DNA of 17,500 nt, from assembly GCF_000188695.1 (NCBI RefSeq), contig NW_004754909.1, positions 629,954-647,453 on the forward strand, written 5' to 3'. Source of the DNA: Salpingoeca rosetta. Its lineage: Eukaryota > Opisthokonta > Choanoflagellata > Craspedida > Salpingoecidae. A model generated the notes under the pieces. That model was not told where the DNA came from. It saw only the letters and a program-made list of their open reading frames with translations, and did no database searches. Position numbers and translations under genes: made by a program. This document shows positions 10,837-17,500 of the stretch, piece by piece; the stretch's first letter is position 1, and each line of letters opens with the position of its first letter.

Positions 10837-13800
10837 CACACATACAAGCACACAAGCACACAAGCATATACACACACACACAAGCACACACATGTTCACA
10901 TGCACCCGTGCACGCATTTACGCACATGCGTCACGATTGGTTATTTTTTGGTCGTTCACACTTCCCCTGCTGTGCACAGACTCTGAGTCAGAAGAGGATG
11001 GATCATCATCATCATCGTCGTCAGAGGAGGAAGACGTCGGGGAGGAGTTACCGTTTGCACCACCACAGCGTGCTGTTCCCAACGGCGGCATTGCTCGCAG
11101 CGACAGCACCAGCAGCACCAGCAGCAGCGAGGGCTTCATGGACCGCAACCGTGAGTTTGAATTGCTTGATGGTTTGCGTTTTTCTGTTGTTCCTGTGATG
11201 CGGCCGCGGGTGTGCCTTTGGTTTTTGGTTTTGTTTTTGAGGCGATGCCATCACATACAAGTGCACTGCTGCAGTGCTGAGGCCTTGACTGACCTGTCCA
11301 CGCTGCTCACCTTCACACTCTTGTCTCCCCATCCGCTATAACACCTCCCCCACCTCTGTTACACCACCACCACCACCACCACCTCCTCCTCCTCCTCCTC
11401 CTCCTCCTTTTTCTTCTTCCTCACATCACCTCGTGCGTCGGCATTGTCTTTTCTCGTCTACAGCGACGTATGACCCTGTGATCACGACGACAGACGAGCG
11501 GTGCATGTGGACGGTGCAGCTCAACCCTCCCCGCCCCTGGCGACCCGCATACCGCCGCGAGCGATGGGTATGAACGGACGGATGGATGGATGGATGGATG
11601 GAGAGTGGTGGTGGTGGTGGTGGTGGTGGTGGTGGTGGCGGTGGCGGTGGCGGTGGTGAATATGTGTGGCGGAGGCGAAAATAGTTAAGGGTTGTGACGG
11701 TGCTGCGTGATGGCCACCAGTTGTGCCTGGTGGCGCTGGCTGGGGTGGGTATAGAACGCTTGTGCGTGCTCATTGTATGTGAGAGCCCTATGTATGCCTC
11801 ACCTCATCCTGCCGTGCCGTGCCACCCGCGTGTTGACTGTGCCCAGGATCGCTACGCTACCATCAGCGGGTGGCGCGTAACGAACGACGACGACGACGTC
11901 GACGACGAAGGCAGAGGTGGCGACGACAATGACGGGGAGCTGCCGTCGAAGCGAGCCAAGGCGATGGTTGAGCTGCAGCAGCTGCAAGCGCAGGGAGGAA
12001 GCCTGGACAGCGAGGACGACAGCGATGACGAGGAGTTTGTGCCCTCACGGCGCTCGCGCATGGCGACGGGTGCTGATGATGATGATGATGATGATGATGA
12101 GGATGCCATTGGTGCAGTGAGCATGGAGGAGCTTGAGTCGCTGTTTAAGGAGCAGGCCGACCACGCCCGGCAAGAGCGCGAACACGCAGGGGTGGCGGAA
12201 GACGGAGAGGGAAAAACGAAAGTTGAGAAGAAGCAGGCGAAGCAAGCAGTTGTAGCACCAGTCGCGACAGCAGCAACAGCAGCGTCGAGCGATAATGATG
12301 ATGGGGGTGAGGGGGATGTGTCGCTGCCGATTGGTTCAGGCGATATCGAGGATCACCATCGCGCCGTGCTGGACAACACAGTCATCGACATTCTGCAGCG
12401 CGTCTCAAAAGGTGACGCCATGCTCTGTGTGTGTGTGTGTGTGTGTGTGGCATAGTGTGGTGTGTCATGTGGCGATGGGCATTGATCCATCAACAATCTA
12501 AAGCACGTGCTGAACTGTTGACACGTGCATGCACGTCAATGCTCACCATGCATCGATTTATTCATTTTGGCTGCAGATGTGCGAGCGCGTGTGCTGGCGT
12601 GCGTGAATGCTGAACTGTACCATCACCTGACACAAGCCACCGCTGCGGTTCTTGAGGTGTGCAGAGGCGGACCTGTGCACCACATTCGTTTTGTGTGTGC
12701 GTGTGCGTGTGCGTGTGCGTGTGCGTGTGCTTGGTTGCTTCCATGTGCATTCACTAACCCCTTGTATGCGCCTGCGTTGCGCATCGAATACTCTTTGTGG
12801 TCCTCACGCCCTCATCCAACGTGCACCACACGCACCCATCTTGTCTGCCCGGATGTGTTCCGTAGGCGCTGAGCGAGGATGAACGCGCTGCGCTCACCAG
12901 CAGCAACGGTGGTGATGACGACGATGATGATGACGAGTTTTTGCTTGAGCTGGAGGAGCTGCCTGTGCAGCTTCATCGCAGCATTGCCGCCGCCGTCTCC
13001 AACAACGTCTACAAGGTACCGTGCAACCGCAGTGGCGGTGGCGGTGGTGGTGGTGTTGTTGTTGTTGTTTAAGTTGTTGTTGTTTAAGTTGTTGTTGTTG
13101 TTGTTTAAGTTGTTGTTTAAGTTGTTGTTACAGTTGTTGCTGTGCTTCGATGCACGTGGGCATGTGCTGCTGCCAATGTTAGTATCGCTGCACCATTTCT
13201 CATTGGCGATGCGTGCATGTGTGCATCTTGTCATACCTTGTCTGTGCTTCGCGATGTCGTTGTTGGTCGGGCAGATGCTTGAGGAGCTCTACGGCAGTGA
13301 TGGTGCTGAGGAGGATGATGATGAGAAGCAAGGTGCCGGCAGCAGTGATGAAGAGGAGGAAGGAGACGGTGACGGCGCATCGTCCAGCGGCGAGGAGGGT
13401 GATGTGGCGGCACCAGATGGCGGCCATGCACCCGGCCCGATGCAGATGAACGGCGCTGCTGCTCACCGCTCCTACGCAGCTGACAGCGACAGCGAGGACG
13501 ATGACGCCGCCAACATCTCTTTTGAGGACGATGACGAGGAAGAGGACGAGATGCACCGTGGCGAGGGCGCCAGCGACAGTGACAGTAACAGTGACAGTGA
13601 CAGTGACAGTGAGGGGTCTGATGCCGACGAGGCTGGCGCAACCACGGCAGCGCAGCAGGATGTGGACGTGGTGGCGTGGAATGTGGACCGTGGCACAACA
13701 GAACAAATTGTCAAGGTCAGGGAGCGCGCGCGTGTGTGTGTGTGTGTGTGTGTACATGTGTGTGAATGTGCATGTGTGTGTGTGCGTGTGTGCACCGGGG

Positions 13801-14395
13801 ACATATTTTTGGTTGTTTGTTTCAGAGGTTCAACTGGTGTATTGCTGACTTGCACGCTGTTTGTTCGCTCGGCCTCATGTGTGTGTGTGTGTGTGTGCGT
13901 AAACGTTGTGTGTTGAATCAGAGCAAGAAGAAGGCATTGTGGGACGGCAAACGCCGTACAGCTGTTGATCCAAAACAGGCGGACGCCAGTGAAGCAGGTG
14001 TGTTTGTGTGTGTGTTTGTGTTTGTGTGTGTGTGTGTGTTTGTTGGGTGTTTGTGTGCCGACACGACTACTGCGCTCGACGGTATTGTTGGTTGCTGATC
14101 CTTACTCCCTTTGCCTTGCGTGGTCGTGTCACCAGTTACGACGTGGGATGACACACATAGTAGTGCACTTGCACCGCTTCCAAAGCCACACAAGAGCAAA
14201 GAGGAGCGTGATCGCGAGGCCTTTGATGAGGTGCGACTGCATGTATGCATGCGTTATGTGTGTTTGTGTGTTTGCGCTTCATGTGTGTGTGTTTGTGTGC
14301 GTTTGCGCTTTATGTGTTTGCGCTTTATGTGTGTGTGTGTGTGTGTTTGTGTGCGTTTGTGCTGTGTGTGTGTGTGTTTGTGCGTGTTTGCGCTT

Positions 14396-14430
<35 letters not shown>

Positions 14431-14771
14431 ATTGCACATTGTGTATTTGTACGGGTGCGGTTTTGTGCACGTATGCGTTATTTCTTGAGCGAATGCCGCA
14501 TTCATGGTTGTCGTGCATTGATGCCCCCTTGCACTTCCATCTTAAGGAAATGGACCGTGGCCGCGTGAAGAAGGTGCGGGGCCCGAAACAGGCGCCAACG
14601 GACCTGAAGAGCAAGTTCAACGCCATGGTGGTTGCACAGAAGGAGGGCAAGGCGGTCGTGCCGGACAAGAAGCGACAGAAGAAGCGGCACATCAAGCAGA
14701 TGAAGAAGAGGAACCACAACAGACGACTCGCCAGTGGCAGCCACGCCAGAACGCCTCAACATGAAAACTGA
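5334..14771 (+). CDS. USP36: USP36/USP42-family deubiquitinase, 24 exons
   Basis: A cysteine protease that removes ubiquitin from proteins; animal USP36 and yeast Ubp10 relatives act largely in the nucleolus and on chromatin. My model is 3483 nt, 1160 residues, with 23 GT-AG introns and consistent phases. The catalytic core is residues about 104-425: Cys box 'GLGNLGNTCFLNATLQ' with C125, the 'QQQDAHEF' box at 200-207, a zinc ribbon with C250/C253 and C297/C300, 'IQLKRFSF', and 'SSGHYIAY' with H384 and D400. 'KRIQFEPA' before the core and a terminal WDG box plus 'DRGRVKKV' tail match the USP36/USP42 subgroup rather than other USPs. The middle tail is Gln-, Ser- and Asp/Glu-rich. The start is the first ATG before the KHN-repeat leader, 331 bp from the divergent MRH-like gene. 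Orthology versus USP42 cannot be settled by eye. ATTAAA at 14789-14794 may be its poly(A) signal. Confidence 0.92.
5591..5698 (+). repeat. CT/TG-rich tract ending at acceptor of intron 1
   Basis: CTCTCTGT-type units and a (TG)9 block form a long pyrimidine-rich run immediately before the CTTGTAG acceptor of USP36-like exon 2. It doubles as a very extended polypyrimidine tract. Confidence 0.85.
5841..5923 (+). repeat. Perfect (TG)n, intron 2
   Basis: An 83-nt uninterrupted TG run beginning 27 nt after the GTATGT donor of USP36-like intron 2. Confidence 0.97.
6813..6883 (+). repeat. Perfect (CA)n, intron 5
   Basis: A 71-nt CA run in USP36-like intron 5 (6633-6973), followed by imperfect CA units that continue towards the TTGCAG acceptor. 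Confidence 0.97.
7437..7509 (+). repeat. Perfect (TG)n, intron 7
   Basis: A 73-nt GT run in USP36-like intron 7 (7399-7673), starting about 40 nt after the GTGAGC donor. Confidence 0.97.
7820..7905 (+). repeat. Degenerate TG/GCGTGCGTGGCATG repeat, intron 8
   Basis: Three spaced copies of GCGTGCGTGGC (ending in GTG or ATG) are separated by TG runs inside USP36-like intron 8 (7724-7994). Confidence 0.75.
8107..8240 (+). repeat. TGTGCA and TG repeats, intron 9
   Basis: Several tandem TGTGCA hexamers (about 8108-8138) are followed by mixed TG, TGTC and TGAA units in USP36-like intron 9. Confidence 0.8.
8405..8480 (+). repeat. GCGCGCG/TGTG alternating tract, intron 10
   Basis: Alternating purine-pyrimidine sequence made of CGCG and TGTG blocks, just after the GTAAAT donor of USP36-like intron 10. 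CG/TG alternation of this kind can adopt Z-DNA in vitro; whether it does so here is unknown. Confidence 0.8.
9102..9293 (+). repeat. 48-bp minisatellite, four copies, intron 12
   Basis: Four near-identical 48-bp units start at 9102, 9150, 9198 and 9246. Each begins GCGTCTGCACTTGTGCATAC and ends in a GATTGTGTGT stretch. The unit length is a multiple of three, so the array is open in several frames and yields spurious repetitive ORFs. It lies in USP36-like intron 12 (9076-9606). Confidence 0.95.
9294..9446 (+). repeat. GAGTGTGAGTGCGA and TG tract following the minisatellite
   Basis: Shorter degenerate units (GTGCGAGTGTGA and similar) decay into a (TG)n run that ends at about 9446. The stretch shares submotifs with the 48-bp unit and may be its source or decayed edge. 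Confidence 0.8.
9809..9829 (+). repeat. Telomere-like GGGTAA/GGGTTA motif, intron 13
   Basis: GGGTAAGGGTAAGGGTTAGG reads as about three degenerate telomere-type units within USP36-like intron 13 (9748-10063). It is too short to call an interstitial telomere. Confidence 0.6.
10783..10892 (+). repeat. CA-rich tract, intron 15
   Basis: A (CA)n run of about 45 nt followed by CACAAGCACACAAG and CA units, in USP36-like intron 15 (10701-10979). Confidence 0.9.
11360..11415 (+). repeat. CAC and CCT trinucleotide tracts, intron 16
   Basis: A (CAC)n run passes into (CTC)n and then a CTT-rich stretch, giving a pyrimidine-rich zone upstream of the exon 17 acceptor at 11463. Confidence 0.9.
11577..11657 (+). 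repeat. GGAT and GGT/GGC tracts, intron 17
   Basis: Tandem GGAT tetramers are followed by about nine GGT and several GGC triplets, starting 10 nt after the GTATGA donor of USP36-like intron 17. The G-rich runs are on the sense strand. Confidence 0.9.
13031..13136 (+). repeat. GGC/GGT then GTT repeat with TTTAAG inserts, intron 20
   Basis: GGC/GGT triplets pass into a GTT array punctuated by four TTTAAG hexamers at 13068, 13083, 13104 and 13116, spaced 15, 21 and 12 nt apart. It is a composite trinucleotide-based array in USP36-like intron 20. Confidence 0.85.
13922..14771 (+). other. USP36: USP36-like exons 22-24: conserved C-terminal box and basic tail
   Basis: Exons are 13922-13997, 14136-14230 and 14547-14771 (TGA at 14769). 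The segment reads 'ALWDGKRRTAV', then 'TTWDD', then 'EERDREAFDE' joined across the last intron to 'EMDRGRVKKV', and ends in a Lys/Arg-rich tail ('KKRQKKRHIKQMKKRNHNRR'). Animal USP36/USP42 carry a similar arrangement of a WDG motif, an acidic W-D/E segment and a DRG-K-KK motif near the C-terminus (recalled family knowledge). Its survival beyond about 590 variable residues suggests a functional docking or nucleolar-targeting module. Confidence 0.8.
14236..14430 (+). repeat. TG-rich tract with TTTGCGCTTTATG units, intron 23
   Basis: Units of GTTTGCGCTTTATGTGT or GTTTGCGCTTCATGTGT recur four times (near 14271, 14300, 14315 and 14387) within TG repeats of the last USP36-like intron (14231-14546). 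Confidence 0.8.
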
Positions 14772-15084
14772 ATTAAGTCGTATCGTGGATTAAACTGAAT
14801 TCAGTCTACACAACCAACCCCCAAGCAAGCAAGCCAAGAAGAAAAAAAAATTCTTTGGCTGTTTCTCTCCCCACAACAAACGAAGAAGGAAGATAAGTGA
14901 AGTGGCAAAGTGCCACCACGACGACGACCGTCACAGCAATCATCAGCAGCAGCGACTCGGTGTGAGCGAGAGGGGACAGCAGAGCGGAGTGGGCGAGCAA
15001 GGAGGAGAAGGAGGAGGAGGAGGAGGAGGCGATCATCATCACGCAGGACAAAAGGAAAGGTCTTGCTTGGCAGCGAAGGCGGAA
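14772..15084. other. Intergenic spacer between USP36-like and CAP-Gly genes
   Basis: The 313-bp same-strand spacer begins with the short 3' end of the USP36-like gene (ATTAAA at 14789-14794) and an A9 run at about 14842-14850. The promoter and 5' UTR of the CAP-Gly gene should follow. There is no ATG before 15085. The CAP-Gly frame is open upstream through this spacer, with a GGA-coded glycine run near 15009-15030, but it has no AUG start. Non-AUG initiation is possible and unsupported. Confidence 0.6.
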
Positions 15085-15180
15085 ATGATCCTAACCAACG
15101 GCACGACCCGGTTGCAGCCGGGCGACCGTGTCATGTTCGACAGGAAGTATCCCGCTATCGTCCGGTGCGTTGCTGTTGTC

Positions 15181-15225
<45 letters not shown>

Positions 15226-16359
15226 GGTGTATGTGCATGTGAATGTGAATGTGCGTGTCGCTTGTAGACGCCACGGCGACTCGAGTACATGTGTGTGTGT
15301 GTGTGTGTTGGAACGCTCATGTTGTTGTGTGATTGTATGTGATCATGCCCTGAAGGTACTTTGGCAAGGTCGGCTCCTCGCCAAAGGTTTGGGTTGGCGT
15401 TGAGCTGCAGGATCAGGTTGGCAAGAACGATGGTTGCGCTGGCGGGAAGAGGTATTTCAAGTGCAAGCCCGGCTACGGCATCTTTGCCCTTCCAAGTCGC
15501 TTCACAAAACGACCCGAGGTGTGTGTGTGTGTGTGTGTGTGTGCTCGTGTGTGTGTGTGTGCTCGTGTGTGTGTGCTCGTGTGTGTGTGCTCGTGTGTGT
15601 GTGCTCGTGTGTGTGTGCGTTCGTGTGTGTGCTCGTGTGTGTGTGCTCGTGTGCGTGTGCTCGTGTGTGTGTGTGCGTTCGTGTGCGTGCTCGTGTGTGT
15701 GTGTGCTCGTGTGCGTGTGCTCGTGTGTGCGCGCGTTCGTGTGTGTGCGTGTGTGTTTGTTTGTGTGCATGTGCGTGTGCGCGTGTGTGAGTGAGTGAGT
15801 GAGTGCGCTGCGGCTCTTGTGTGAACTGGGACTTTGTGTGACAATCACGCCCTCTTCTGCCGTTCGCCTCGATTCTCTGCCGCGTGTATGCTCACGCTTC
15901 CATGCGTAAATCACCATTATGCAGTTGGAGATTGGGTGCAAGGTGGTTGTGAAAAAGCAGTACGTCGGGACAGTTCGCTTCATCGGAGAAACAGAGTACT
16001 CAACTGGCGAATGGGTTGGCGTAGAACTGAAAGATCCAGGTGAGGCTCAACCGCGGTCACTGCCTCAAACTGCACGGCTGAATGCCACATACGCGGCTGC
16101 ATGCAAACACCTTGGTTGGCTACAGCCATCATCAGATGCAACAACACATGCCATATTCATCCTCCCGTCAACTCTTTTGATTGTCTTGCTTGAAATGACC
16201 CTTGACGATTTGTGTGAATGGTGGCATGCATGCAGTTGGCAAGCATGACGGGATGTTCAGAGGCAAGCGCTACTTCACGTGCGCCAAGGGTCACGGCATC
16301 TTTGCTCGACCAACACAGGTCGTGCGCGCCCTCAGCGACACCCACAGCACAGGTTCGTG

Positions 16360-16392
<33 letters not shown>

Positions 16393-16785
16393 GCGTGTGT
16401 GTTTGCAGTGCGCGTGCGTGTCTGTGTACAGTGTGCTTGCGTTATGTATGTGCTTGTTTGGCCGTGCACTTGCTACGACTCACACATACTCTGACCACCC
16501 CCCCCCTTCTCCCACTGCACGACATTCTCGGGGTGCAGATGGAAGAAGAACACAACGGTAAGGCACCTGTGCTGTGCCTTGAAGTAGTGTCTGTTTGCCT
16601 GTGCAACACTAGTGCTGCTTCAGAGAACCCAACAACACACATTCATCACGCAACCAGCTTGCTCGTTGTCCTCCTGTCATGCTTTGCGCTGCCATTCACT
16701 GCCACATCCCCTGATGCATTCCCATCCTTCTCACCTTCACGCACTTACACATTCAACCACGCTCTGTTTCTTCACATCATCCCAT

Positions 16786-16820
<35 letters not shown>

Positions 16821-17500
16821 ACACATACGCGCATACACACACACACGCATACACACACATACGCGCACATACCAGGCGGTCGAGGTCGTCCCCGGATGCG
16901 GCTGCGCAGTCGCAGGACCTCAAGGACGCACTCGCAGAGCTGGTGCGCATGCATGTGCCCCCGTGTGTGTTCATGTGCGTGACATGCATGCGTTCTGACT
17001 GTCCGTGTACATGTGTGTGCACGTGTATGTGTGCATGTGTGCATGTGTACATGTGTGTGTGTGTGTGCTGATGAAGTGCGACGCCCCGACCTGCTGACGT
17101 CTCCACTGTCGATTTTCTTATGAACAGGACAAGTTGCGAGAGGAAAACTCTGGCTTGAAACGACAGGTGGGCTTGCACATGCAATGGACAGGGCATCAAC
17201 ACACGACACAGGACAAATGCACTGCACTTGTGCCTCACAAGCACACGCACACACATAGACACACACACGCTCACACACACACACACTCACTCACACACAC
17301 ACAAACACACACACACACGCTCACACAAACACACACACAACACACACACACACACGTTGCGTCCAGGTTGAGGATCTGCGGAAGCTTGTGGTGACGGCAG
17401 AGCAGCTGAGCCTGAGCGAGCACGTGCAGGACATTTTGCCCGGAAACATGGCGGATCCTACGGAGGAGGAGATTGAGCGGCGGTCCTCCTTCTCCTCGGG
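15085..17500 (+). CDS. Tandem CAP-Gly, coiled-coil microtubule-binding protein (3' partial)
   Basis: Exons are 15085-15164, 15356-15518, 15925-16039, 16236-16352, 16539-16557, 16876-16942, 17128-17166 and 17367 to the edge; all introns are GT-AG and frames agree, giving about 244 residues. CAP-Gly 1 (about residues 10-79) has 'WVGVELQD' and the canonical GKNDG (49-53), then 'KRYFKCKPGYGIF'. CAP-Gly 2 (about 82-150) has 'GTVRFIGE', 'EWVGVELKD', GKHDG (121-125) and 'KRYFTCAKGHGIF'. CAP-Gly domains bind the EEY/F tails of tubulin and EB proteins at microtubule plus ends. Downstream residues ('LAELDKLREENSGLKRQ', 'VEDLRKLVVTAEQL') look like coiled coil. This order resembles CLIP-170-type linkers, but the domains here touch with no Ser-rich linker. 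Start 15085 is the first ATG after the USP36-like gene. The protein runs off the window. Confidence 0.9.
15176..15231 (+). repeat. GTT and GGT tracts, intron 1 of CAP-Gly gene
   Basis: (GTT/GTC)n followed by (GGT)n starts about 10 nt after the GTGCGT donor in CAP-Gly intron 1 (15165-15355), the same motif order reversed from USP36-like intron 20. Confidence 0.9.
15519..15805 (+). repeat. Donor-embedded TG array with GTGTGTGTGCTC units, intron 2
   Basis: CAP-Gly intron 2 begins directly in a GT run at 15519 and continues as about 15 degenerate GTGTGTGTGCTC or GTGTGTGCGTTC units, ending in four GTGA tetramers near 15788-15804. The splice donor is itself part of the repeat. Confidence 0.9.
16539..16557 (+). 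other. 19-nt microexon of CAP-Gly gene
   Basis: Flanked by GGTGCAG and GGTAAGG, this exon encodes GRRTQ plus two split codons. It follows the second CAP-Gly domain and adds a basic patch. Frame needs it: the preceding exon ends in phase 1 and the next begins in phase 2, so skipping it would shift the frame. Confidence 0.75.
16788..16871 (+). repeat. CA-rich tract, intron 5 of CAP-Gly gene
   Basis: (CA)n followed by CATACGCG and CACG variants runs to the ACCAG acceptor at 16875, so the repeat occupies the 3' end of the intron. Confidence 0.9.
17239..17356 (+). repeat. CA-rich tract, intron 7 of CAP-Gly gene
   Basis: Imperfect CA repeats with CTCACTCA and CAAACA interruptions end about 10 nt before the GTCCAG acceptor of exon 8. 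Confidence 0.9.

Larger units (their letters stand above)
10442..13715 (+). other. USP36: USP36-like exons 15-21: low-complexity tail
   Basis: Exons are 10442-10700, 10980-11150, 11464-11567, 11847-12411, 12577-12656, 12866-13015 and 13275-13715, about 590 residues. Exon 15 has two polyQ runs and a KKKK patch. Exon 16 is Ser/Glu-rich ('DSESEEDGSSS'). Exon 17 is the ordered-looking exception, with Trp and Pro residues ('MWTVQLNPPRPWRP'). Exon 18 has Asp runs of up to eight plus a helical stretch 'MEELESLFKEQADHARQ'. Exons 20 and 21 are again acidic, with a DS repeat in exon 21. Acidic, disordered tails are common in nucleolar proteins; a role in nucleolar retention is inference. Splice frames agree throughout. 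Confidence 0.82.

Noticed and set aside
13825..13880. Possible extra USP36-like exon after TTTCAG near 13825
   Set aside because: The only nearby donor leaves phase 2, whereas exon 22 needs phase 0; one intron from 13716 to 13921 is consistent.
12879..13916. 345-codon ORF starting with ATG at 12879
   Set aside because: It reads through USP36-like intron 20 and only its 13275-13715 part is coding; exon 20 itself is in a different frame.

Overview
The window is nuclear DNA from an intron-rich, GC-rich unicellular or early-branching eukaryote. The evidence is GT-AG introns of about 100-530 nt, secretory signal peptides, an opisthokont-type USP36 deubiquitinase and a tandem CAP-Gly protein. TAG and TGA both act as ordinary stops. 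Compact gene spacing, polyglutamine runs and introns packed with (TG)n/(CA)n repeats fit a choanoflagellate such as Salpingoeca. That assignment is inference from style and is not proven by the sequence.

Layout. (1) 1-1884, plus: 3' part of a single-exon protein with polyQ tracts and irregular leucine-rich repeats. (2) 2446-2730, plus: a 94-residue secreted protein with eight cysteines in its mature part. (3) 3520-5002, minus: five exons encoding a secreted 181-residue protein that I read as a single-domain MRH (mannose-6-phosphate-receptor homology) lectin. (4) 5334-14771, plus: 24 exons encoding a 1160-residue USP36/USP42-family ubiquitin-specific protease with a long acidic and glutamine-rich tail. 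(5) 15085 to the window edge, plus: a protein starting with two adjacent CAP-Gly domains followed by coiled coil, cut by the edge. Genes 3 and 4 diverge from a 331-bp spacer; genes 2 and 3 converge on a 789-bp repeat-rich spacer.

Exon models were built by hand. Each junction was required to be GT-AG and to keep the frame. The USP36 model sums to 3483 nt (1161 codons) with no frame conflict. Nearly every intron carries a dinucleotide or related repeat, and long apparent ORFs across the window are mostly translated microsatellites.

The genes do not form an obvious shared pathway: nucleolar deubiquitination, microtubule plus-end binding, secretory-pathway lectin, small secreted protein. I found no evidence of a mobile element, virus, CRISPR or other new multi-gene system. 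The most interesting items are the disulfide-poor MRH lectin, the eight-cysteine secreted peptide, the linker-less CAP-Gly pair, and the coupling between repeats and splice sites.
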